From positions 1,456,001-1,520,000 of the forward strand of contig NZ_CP048878.1 in assembly GCF_011009015.1 (NCBI RefSeq): DNA of 64,000 bases. Direction: 5' to 3'. The stretch comes from Spartinivicinus ruber. Lineage in GTDB: Bacteria; Pseudomonadota; Gammaproteobacteria; Pseudomonadales; Zooshikellaceae. The position numbers and the translations under genes were made by a program. This document shows positions 7,901 through 14,282 of this stretch, piece by piece; position 1 is the stretch's first letter, and each line of letters begins with the position of its first letter. The notes under the pieces are model-generated. The model saw only the letters and a program-made list of their open reading frames with translations, ran no database searches and had not been told where the DNA came from.

Positions 7901-9191
7901 CGATGAAGCAGGACAGTGCAGGGTTGATGATGCGTTACCTCTGTTATATCGAGCGAAAAAGCTAATGGTGGTGGGTGATGACAAACAAACTGTGTTTAAT
8001 AAAAACTCAATTATAGATGACTACCTGTTTCGTGAAGCAGAATTAGAGGAACATTTACGTAGCATTCAGGCACGTGGGGTTAAAGGGGGAGGATCAAACC
8101 TATTTGAACTGGTTAAGTCTATCAAGCAAGGAGGGGTGTTACTGGACGAACATTATCGGTGTCCTCCATCAATAATCTCCTACTCAAATGAATATGTTTA
8201 TAATAATGACTTGAAAATTATGCAGTGGCAGTTGCCTAATTCAAATCCTTCTGTTGTCGTAGATTATAGTGAAAAAGTTGCTACCAGCAATAAAAAAACC
8301 ACCAGTTGGAAATATAAAGGAATCGAGACGGAAATGGTTAATCGATTCTTTAATTTTATTGTGAAAACAATAAAGAAAATAGAAAGAGAAACTAAACAGC
8401 CTATTAATATGGAAACTGATGTGGCTATTTGCTATTTTCTTTTGAAAAATGAGCAATATATAAAAGACAATAAATCAAAGTTTCTAACAAAGCTTGATCG
8501 AGGCCGTGATGTATTAGATGGCGCTGGTGCAGCCCTTCAGGGTAAAGAAAGAGATTATATATTTTACTATTGGGATATTAGTAGTTCAAACTTGGCGGCA
8601 TTTAGGCAAGGAGATGATCCTGATAAAAGGAAGGGTGAACTCAATGTATTGATGAGCAGACCAAAGGTAAGAGCTTTCCACTACCTTCATAGAGATTTTG
8701 AAAAGTTAAATCATAATACTGCTACAATCACCAATTACTTGTGGGATACTTTTCGTTTACAAAATAAGAAAAGTACCAGGATTCGGTCTAATCATACCTA
8801 TGTTGGGGCTGATAGAAGAGCTGGGCATTCAATGATTTCTATTCTAGCCCATTTATGGAGTTGCCGCTCTATACCTGCTGGGAGTATCTATGACCCATTT
8901 TTTAATATTATCATTGGTAATCCAAAGCAAAAAGTGGACTTGATGTTGGTACCGAAAGCTGATTCAAAAATTATGTCACAAGAAAAATCTATCGCTGTGG
9001 TTGATTTGAGCGCTTTTAGCATGAGTGATAACCCGACAGATGATGTGGTGGATTATTATTTTCAGTTGCAAAGAGCGGTTCCACGCGTGGAACCAGTATT
9101 TACCTTTATACATGAAATAGCTGATGAGAGATCGGGCGCTTATCAGCAAGTTGAAAAGAAGATACTGGCAGAGGTACTGCATCGAAAATAA
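4905..9191 (+). CDS. Very large superfamily 1 (DNA2/UPF1-like) helicase, probable effector of the stator operon
   Basis: 1428 residues. Helicase motifs in order: motif I GPPGTGKT (537-544), motif II DEAGQ (1000-1004), motif III region VVGDDKQ (~1025), motif IV region LDEHYRC (1080-1086), motif V GAALQGKERD (to 1217) and motif VI LNVLMSRPK (1246-1254, where most relatives have TRAK). This is the DNA2/UPF1 branch of SF1. About 455 residues separate motifs I and II, far more than usual, with predicted helical content. Residues 1-530 hold no domain I recognise. The last ~160 residues (DLMLVPK, IAVVDLSAF) might be a degenerate PD-(D/E)XK nuclease fold, but the ExK Lys is not visible. Last gene of the operon; the lipoxygenase gene ends 3 bp away on the other strand. 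Confidence 0.88.
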   Translation: MRFLTNKNIEQGVSAKYDRKNRFVVKRYKTKAGFFIYLLTNSSNNDRLVIPHHLMDRFRAFLVKVLERMEGMPVQDIEIDDKLAFKDAEYYRFEYSTNTLEHLTIVDLNNAGRFNIYREAVNTVIELLYDPWLDHPNGVFDRIIDYHKLFQFTFNEGSESITSGLSVRRNTLIEMGDYIPLEKNAQQHVIAITTDPDSFDKSVKGSASKKTTDAKNLEFKRKLGERNTEQNLTIDYDTLFGSSSSKKAKRPVKPKSAGPSAKITNTSCPLPLLAGNIKSHTAKVYKCELTSEDASALRKGVLADRDAEHLLGFEIFTAIFKKNGKLKSFSFPLYYMNVKVEESGRFLHIYPPENGDVYLNHLSLAVFIENFSNSKKSDPLESFFNTLLSQKIEIDKKLHNISIRRQLPYSEDVFRQTREILIGKKGENGKGGIIENLNIIGIECDLGSVVLYRADRNPSPLTRALDLDLKKIQRTAHEYPHKFYSSLLGKFLNPELKTNAVNVDKFCSTPLSPGTLTKSSKALLQNLNNHDLVLLEGPPGTGKTFTIRNLLIHCLNSNKKLLIVSDQQAAIHALNEKIQEYLVGKDATALTAASTINLWKSAIKVVDEVPSSTDDLGLWINKLSQMLVMDLSREQDWPNDNPKILEAIQQLDVEYQETKESIARVLDKSFDLVNRKNQILPKIHHPSNHDDISDLTAFLVFIGSGDLSKANKSNDYRKHLLLAKQFIECRQEMLNSYYATCYPDFEFRRGTIEKLESIVSDHINILQLLIKEKPRKEDEFYNLFQTEVESYICSFLVDHWTKCFSVLTNSSITRKVMATFIHPCLDVWKSLLKQLLFHQEFIAIIKKCGDPDKLLRQFDQIHHFLDPNQVEVEYCLAFDICQYLSSGYREASINYHLEQLVKIQQKRDMLIKEMCLLKLTGISKQTIANQESGTNKATKIINLLESLKSCNSIDIGSGASILKDLQDALWDSFPIWICRKQAVPFLFPSQENMIDLVVVDEAGQCRVDDALPLLYRAKKLMVVGDDKQTVFNKNSIIDDYLFREAELEEHLRSIQARGVKGGGSNLFELVKSIKQGGVLLDEHYRCPPSIISYSNEYVYNNDLKIMQWQLPNSNPSVVVDYSEKVATSNKKTTSWKYKGIETEMVNRFFNFIVKTIKKIERETKQPINMETDVAICYFLLKNEQYIKDNKSKFLTKLDRGRDVLDGAGAALQGKERDYIFYYWDISSSNLAAFRQGDDPDKRKGELNVLMSRPKVRAFHYLHRDFEKLNHNTATITNYLWDTFRLQNKKSTRIRSNHTYVGADRRAGHSMISILAHLWSCRSIPAGSIYDPFFNIIIGNPKQKVDLMLVPKADSKIMSQEKSIAVVDLSAFSMSDNPTDDVVDYYFQLQRAVPRVEPVFTFIHEIADERSGAYQQVEKKILAEVLHRK

Positions 9192-9194
9192 GCT

Positions 9195-11123
9195 TTAAAT
9201 ATTAATGCTTGTTGGTATCCGGCTGGGTAGTAAATAACCATAGGATAAATCAACATTAAATTTTTTATTGCGAGTCGTTATTGTTTGCAGCATTTCTTTT
9301 TCCAATTGCTTTAAGCTGTTTTGGAATTTGGGTAGGGGACCATTGGTTACTTTAGGATCTTTAAACCAATCCTTATAGGGAACATGGTTTTGTTTATATT
9401 CACCTAATGGACGATAATATACTGAGCCTAATGTATAAAGGACTGCCTGTTGCAAGAAAGCAAGTACCAATGGTGGCATGGCATTTAACCAGTCTTTCTT
9501 GGTAACCTGGTCATTAATTATTTTTTCCCAAACAGCTCCCGTAATGACAGGAGCATAAGTCATCAGCGAGCGTTGGGGAAAGTTGACAGCGGCATGTTGG
9601 GCGCTTGCAGTGAAGATTACCATTGTCAACACTTCGATTAATGTGGCTTTATTTGTAATGGCTGGGATATTGTGAATTTTTCCTGACTCAGTGACTTCGT
9701 TATACCAGTCTTTTAATTCTAAATCTTTAATAACACTTTCATCAGACTCATAATATATATCAATATAATCCTGAACCCAGGTTTGGATAGTTTGCCAAAC
9801 CTGGGTAGCATCATCACGGTAAGGAAAATACGGCAAGACCTTATCGTCATTAATATTACGGGCTTTTAATTGGTTGTGTAGCATAGCTGCTTGAAAATCA
9901 AAATTTAATCTGTTTTCAGCGGCGGCTTGCTGAGTAGAACTTATGTTGCCGGCAAAAATTTGGTCAATAGGGCCATGTGGCGCAATTAACGAGGACTCTG
10001 CCTGGCTATTAATAAATAAAGTGCCTTCAAAATGCGGAACTAATAATTTAAAAAGTGGATGTCCTTCATTCAAGGTTCTATGGGTTGCTACCGCAAAGGC
10101 TTCTATAACTAAATGGGTTCTGCTTAAGTGGACAAACAGTTCATGATAGTTGCCATCAGCATAATTAACGATTGTTTTTGCCAGCTGCCAACGATAATCC
10201 GTTGTGGTATCCGGTTTCGGAGTAATAATGGGGGATTGGGTTGAATTCTGGTGGCACTGAATGGCAATCGGTTTTAGCGTTTTTCTGTCACGAGAAAGTA
10301 AAAATGCTGCAATTGGTGCATAGAGATATTTTTCTCTACCCATAAAGCTACCAGTATTTTTTGCTAGAGTGGCCAGCTCTTTATAATTACAGATAAAAAT
10401 ACGCTGGTCTTGTAATGCCTTTGATAAAGAGTCATCTTGCTCAAATAAGCTGTCCAAGTTTGCTTTATCCAGTGGGAAATTGCTGGGTAATGTTGAGATG
10501 CTTTCTATCAACATAGGGTTTGGGCCAGCAACTCGTAACTCTGCAAATACTTTATTTGATTCAATAAGGCTGGCTACTTTTGGTAATTTAATGGTTTTAA
10601 AGAGGGTCTGGTATTCCTCAAAATTACCAGACTTAACCCATTCTTTTTGTATTTCTGGACCAATATTGTGAATAAAAGTGATGATGCGGCGTAATCCCTT
10701 TATGCCAGCACCTTTGGTAAAAGTATCAGATAGTTCATCAAGATTTAAGAAAATATTTACCTCTTTGCCTTGTTGTAAGTCTTTAAGCGCATTATCGGCT
10801 TTTCCGCAAAGCTGTGTCAGCTTATGAAGCTCTTTCTCTATGTCACGATATAGGCTTGGAGGTTTATTTAATGACTTAAGTATTGCTATGGTATTTCCAG
10901 CTAAATCAATTATGACAGGAGTTAATAAGGTAAGCCATTCAAAAGTGGGGGTATCGTTGTATGGTACGCGTTTAGATAAGGGCACACCATTTAGATTGGG
11001 AAAATCATCTCTCCATTGATATTGTGCCATTTTTGAAAAAAAGAGCTTATAAGGCAGTAGCGCCATAGTCACCATAAATCCAATGTTAGCGGCTAATGGT
11101 AAGGCAAGTATTTTATAAAACAT
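9195..11123 (-). CDS. loxA: Bacterial lipoxygenase, LoxA-like
   Basis: 642 residues, the size of the Pseudomonas aeruginosa secreted lipoxygenase LoxA, which oxygenates polyunsaturated fatty acids such as arachidonate. Iron ligands are all visible: His332 and His337 in HLSRTH, His510 and Asn514 in QHAAVNF, and the C-terminal Ile642 in PTSINI. Family stretches include VIEAFAVATHRTL, HPLFKLLVPHFEGTLFIN, TMVIFTASAQHAAVNFPQ and YGYLLPSRIPTSINI. The N-terminus (MFYKILALPLAANIGFMVTM) is hydrophobic and may be an uncleaved export signal; no clear cleavage site. It stands alone, convergent with the helicase gene and divergent from hscC across a spacer with a CRP-type site. Enzyme class is near certain; substrate and location are inferred. 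Confidence 0.93.
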   Translation of the reverse strand: MFYKILALPLAANIGFMVTMALLPYKLFFSKMAQYQWRDDFPNLNGVPLSKRVPYNDTPTFEWLTLLTPVIIDLAGNTIAILKSLNKPPSLYRDIEKELHKLTQLCGKADNALKDLQQGKEVNIFLNLDELSDTFTKGAGIKGLRRIITFIHNIGPEIQKEWVKSGNFEEYQTLFKTIKLPKVASLIESNKVFAELRVAGPNPMLIESISTLPSNFPLDKANLDSLFEQDDSLSKALQDQRIFICNYKELATLAKNTGSFMGREKYLYAPIAAFLLSRDRKTLKPIAIQCHQNSTQSPIITPKPDTTTDYRWQLAKTIVNYADGNYHELFVHLSRTHLVIEAFAVATHRTLNEGHPLFKLLVPHFEGTLFINSQAESSLIAPHGPIDQIFAGNISSTQQAAAENRLNFDFQAAMLHNQLKARNINDDKVLPYFPYRDDATQVWQTIQTWVQDYIDIYYESDESVIKDLELKDWYNEVTESGKIHNIPAITNKATLIEVLTMVIFTASAQHAAVNFPQRSLMTYAPVITGAVWEKIINDQVTKKDWLNAMPPLVLAFLQQAVLYTLGSVYYRPLGEYKQNHVPYKDWFKDPKVTNGPLPKFQNSLKQLEKEMLQTITTRNKKFNVDLSYGYLLPSRIPTSINI

Positions 11124-11424
11124 AAGGTTACCATGTTCAGTTAAAATAATTATAAATATAATATATGCCTAACTTGGGGTATAGCTGGGTATTTTTCGTT
11201 TAGTCTATGATGATACTTTAAGTTAGATAATTATTATTCAATATGCAAGAAGGCTGAGAAAGTTTAAACCTGTAAAAACAAGTTAAGAATAAATATTTTT
11301 ATCACCATAACAAATATTTTAGGTTTAAGAAGGAAGTGTGTTTGTGTGTTTTTTGGGAAAGTAAATGAATTAAAATGATGACGTTACGCTTTTGTGATTA
11401 TATGCGCAAAAGTAGCTCGGCATA

Positions 11425-11446
11425 TTATGTGATATGCGTCACATAA
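11425..11446. promoter_or_regulatory. Perfect CRP/Vfr-type operator between loxA and hscC
   Basis: TTATGTGA and TCACATAA are exact reverse complements separated by 6 bp, giving TGTGA-N6-TCACA, the CRP consensus. It lies in the 577-bp non-coding spacer 11124-11700, about 300 bp before the lipoxygenase start and 254 bp before hscC. A CRP/Vfr gene is in this window at 48932-49573. Which gene it controls is not clear from position. The rest of the spacer is AT-rich and includes inverted arms TTAAACCT / AGGTTTAA at 11264-11271 and 11321-11328; no ORF is convincing. Confidence 0.7.
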
Positions 11447-11700
11447 CGATTTTGATTAATACGTTGGATTAACATGTTACCGCTAGTTTTTTGACACCTT
11501 CGAGTGTGCTTTCTAGATAGTGATAAACAGTATAGATAAGTGCAAGCTTATTCTACTTTTTATTCTATTGCATCACTTAAATAAATAGAAACCAGATTGT
11601 CTTCTGCTTCTTGCTCTTAAATATTTGTTACATTAATCAATCAGTTTTTAGTGAGCTGTTGTTGTGATTTGATTGTTGCATGATAGAGGGAGTTGGAAGT

Positions 11701-13398
11701 ATGAGTATCATCGGTATTGATTTGGGAACCACTAACAGCCTGGTATGTGTCTGGCAAGATGGCCAAGCTGTAATTATCCCGAATGTGTTGGGTGATGCTT
11801 TAACCCCATCAGTGGTGGGTTTGGATGATAGTGGGGAAATATTGGTGGGTAAAGCGGCTAAAGAGCGTTTGTATACCCACCCAGCAGTTACTGTCGAATT
11901 ATTCAAACGCTATATGGGGAGTGAAAAGGAATACCCGTTAGCTAATCATACTTTTAAACCACAGGATTTGGCGTCTTTTGTTTTACGCGCGCTTAAAGTA
12001 GATGTAGAAACTTATTTAGGTCACCCAATTACAGAAGCAATTATTAGTGTACCTGCCTATTTTAGTGAACATCAACGGCGTGCCACCCAGCTGGCGGGAC
12101 AGTTGGCGGGTTTAAAAGTAGAACGCCTGATCAGTGAGCCAACTGCTGCTGCACTGGCTTATGGGGTGGTTAACCCAACCGTTGAAAAGCATTACATGAT
12201 ATTTGATTTAGGTGGGGGAACATTTGATATATCAGTGTTGGAATTATTTGATGGTGTGATGGAGGTTAAAGCCAGCGCAGGCGATAACCATTTAGGTGGA
12301 GAAAACTTTCTTGATTTACTGGCTCAGCACTTTTGCCAGAAAGTGAATATTGATCAAGAAGCCTTAAGCCAGGCTGCTTATACTCATTTACGCAACCAGG
12401 TCAGTAAAGCCATACATCAGCTTGCTCGTGATTATCAAATTACTATTCAGTTTAGGAATAACAATGAGCAGGCATTATTGACCATTACCCGTGATGAATT
12501 TGAAAAACTCTGTGAACCATTAATTAATCGACTGCGGTTACCAGTAGAAAGAGCGCTTCGTGATGCCAAAATTAAACCTGCTGATGTGGATGAATTAATC
12601 CTGGTTGGTGGCGCAACTAGAATGCCATTAGTGCGTTCATTGGTCGCAAAATTGTTTGGACGTTTACCTAGCTGTCATTTAAATCCAGATCAGGTAGTCG
12701 CAATGGGGGCTGCGGTTCAGGCTGGGTTAAAGCAAAAGGATCTTGCATTAAGTGAAGTAGTAATGACCGATGTGTCTCCTTATTCTCTAGGCATAGAAAT
12801 CGTGTCGAGTCGAAGTGGGTATTATAATACTGGACTTTTTCAGCCTATTCTGGAGCGTAATACAGTTATACCCATTTCTCGGGTTGAGCGTTTTATTACT
12901 TCCTCTGATCAACAAACCCAAGTGAATATAAAAATTTATCAGGGTGAAAGCCGACGGGTGCAGGATAATATCAAATTAGGTAATTTGCTTGTTGATGTAC
13001 CAGCCAAACCTGCTGGTGAAGAGGCGGTAGATATTCGGTTTACCTATGATGTAAATGGCATTTTGGAAATAGAGGTAACGGTCGTATCAACTGGCCTACA
13101 AACCACTGCTGTAATTGAGGAATACCCTGGTCTTATAACCCAAGAAGAAATTGCTGTCAGGTTGGCTGCATTGTCTGATATTAAAATTCATCCAAGGGAT
13201 ACGATGGAGAATCGCTTATTAATGGCACGTGGCGAGCGACTTTATGAACAAGCGTTGGGAGAACAACGAGATTATATTGGTGAGCTGTTAACTGAGTTTG
13301 AAGGGGTATTAGCACATCAAGACACTAAAAAAATACGGCAGATAAATAGGGCTTTAAGCCAGTTATTTGATGAAGTAGAAACAGAGTTACATTCATGA
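11701..13398 (+). CDS. hscC: Hsp70-family chaperone, HscC type
   Basis: 565 residues from ATG 11701, chosen over the ATG at 11680 because GAGGGAG stands 8 bp before 11701 and the protein then starts MSIIGIDLGTTNSL, the usual Hsp70 beginning. The ATPase domain is complete: phosphate-loop IDLGTTNSLVC, the SVPAYFSEHQRRATQLAGQLAG segment, ISEPTAAALAYG, FDLGGGTFDISVLE and LVGGATRMP. The substrate-binding domain follows (~370-490) and the C-terminal lid is short, as in HscC (E. coli Hsc62), rather than DnaK. The stop overlaps the next start by 4 bp (ATGA), so it is translationally coupled to a J-like protein. Likely a specialised chaperone, not the housekeeping DnaK. Confidence 0.9.
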   Translation: MSIIGIDLGTTNSLVCVWQDGQAVIIPNVLGDALTPSVVGLDDSGEILVGKAAKERLYTHPAVTVELFKRYMGSEKEYPLANHTFKPQDLASFVLRALKVDVETYLGHPITEAIISVPAYFSEHQRRATQLAGQLAGLKVERLISEPTAAALAYGVVNPTVEKHYMIFDLGGGTFDISVLELFDGVMEVKASAGDNHLGGENFLDLLAQHFCQKVNIDQEALSQAAYTHLRNQVSKAIHQLARDYQITIQFRNNNEQALLTITRDEFEKLCEPLINRLRLPVERALRDAKIKPADVDELILVGGATRMPLVRSLVAKLFGRLPSCHLNPDQVVAMGAAVQAGLKQKDLALSEVVMTDVSPYSLGIEIVSSRSGYYNTGLFQPILERNTVIPISRVERFITSSDQQTQVNIKIYQGESRRVQDNIKLGNLLVDVPAKPAGEEAVDIRFTYDVNGILEIEVTVVSTGLQTTAVIEEYPGLITQEEIAVRLAALSDIKIHPRDTMENRLLMARGERLYEQALGEQRDYIGELLTEFEGVLAHQDTKKIRQINRALSQLFDEVETELHS

Positions 13399-14195
13399 TG
13401 AATTGTTGGAAAATTCTGGGTATTGACCCTACTGATGATCTTAAAAAGATCAAGAGTGCCTATGCCAGCAAACTGAAACAATTGGATATAGCGACACAGC
13501 AGGATTTGTTTGAAGGGCTTCGCAGTGCGCTTGAAGATGCAAGGGAGCAGGCTCAGTTAGCCCAACAAAATCTACCGTTGCGATTTGATAGCAGCAAGCA
13601 AAATTCTAAAGTACAGAACTCGTCGGTAACCCAGCTGGATGACTTTGTTATTCAGCTCGAAGTCTTATATGCAGATTTTCCGAGTCGAATTCAATTAGAT
13701 GAATGGAAGCAGTTGTTGGCTGATTTACCTGATTGGACTCTTGATAGAAAACAGACTATAAGTGATGTATTATTTGGCTTCCTATTAGAAAATTACTATT
13801 TGCCGCCAAAAATTTTACTTTATCTGGAGCAACAGTTTGCCTGGGATGAGCAGCAGCTACAGTTAATAAAGCGTTATAATGAAGCTGATGTGGAGAGGCT
13901 GTTTGCTTTAATGAAGCAAGCGTTGGGATTTGCCAGTTTTGAATTTTTACAAGAGTTGCCCAGCCAACTCTCAGACCGTTATCTAGAATTACGTTGGGCT
14001 GGACAACAGGCATTATTAAATAACCACCTTGATAAAGCCCTGCATTATTTATTAAAAGCTTATGAATTATATAATAAGGACCTTTATTTACTACGTTTGC
14101 TGGGTAATGCCTTTGAACGGGCTGGTCGTGCAGAAGAAGCATTTGACTATCACTATGCAGGCTTTGAGTTAGTAAAAGATGATTATGATTTTTAG
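13395..14195 (+). CDS. J-domain-like partner of HscC without an HPD motif
   Basis: 266 residues. Residues ~4-60 (CWKILGIDPTDDLKKIKSAY, then LFEGLRSALEDAREQA) follow the helix pattern of DjlB/DjlC-type J domains, the partners of HscC in E. coli, but the HPD tripeptide needed to stimulate Hsp70 ATPase is not present between helices II and III (KLKQLDIATQQD). The C-terminal ~100 residues look like TPR-type helices (ALLNNHLDKALHYLLKAYEL, LLRLLGNAFERAGRAEEAFD). Overlap of 4 bp with hscC shows translational coupling. It may recruit clients rather than trigger ATP hydrolysis. The family link rests on pattern and context. Confidence 0.72.
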   Translation: MMNCWKILGIDPTDDLKKIKSAYASKLKQLDIATQQDLFEGLRSALEDAREQAQLAQQNLPLRFDSSKQNSKVQNSSVTQLDDFVIQLEVLYADFPSRIQLDEWKQLLADLPDWTLDRKQTISDVLFGFLLENYYLPPKILLYLEQQFAWDEQQLQLIKRYNEADVERLFALMKQALGFASFEFLQELPSQLSDRYLELRWAGQQALLNNHLDKALHYLLKAYELYNKDLYLLRLLGNAFERAGRAEEAFDYHYAGFELVKDDYDF

Positions 14196-14251
14196 GCCCT
14201 GTTACCATTCTTGGCATTTAGAGTTGGAAACAAGGCCTAGCAATCATTTTT
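14193..14251 (+). terminator. Possible terminator after the hscC operon
   Basis: Arms TAGGCCCTGTT (14193-14203) and AACAAGGCCTA (14229-14239) pair at 10 of 11 positions around a 25-nt loop, and a run of five T begins at 14247. The long loop and the distance to the T run make it weak. It lies between convergent genes, where a terminator is expected. Confidence 0.3.
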
Positions 14252-14282
14252 GACGAGTATAGTGTTAGTTGTTCGTTAATAG

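Noticed and set aside
2242..9191. Calling the operon a standard Zorya type I-III system
   Set aside because: ZorC, the SF2 helicase-nuclease ZorD, ZorE or other named Zorya partners are not recognisable; the helicase is SF1 DNA2/UPF1-like and the MotA-like protein lacks the long tail.
11680..11700. ATG 11680 as start of hscC
   Set aside because: It has no ribosome site, while ATG 11701 has GAGGGAG and gives the standard Hsp70 N-terminus.
13756..14217. 153-aa open frame opposite the J-like gene
   Set aside because: Antisense to a well-supported gene, no domain and no context.
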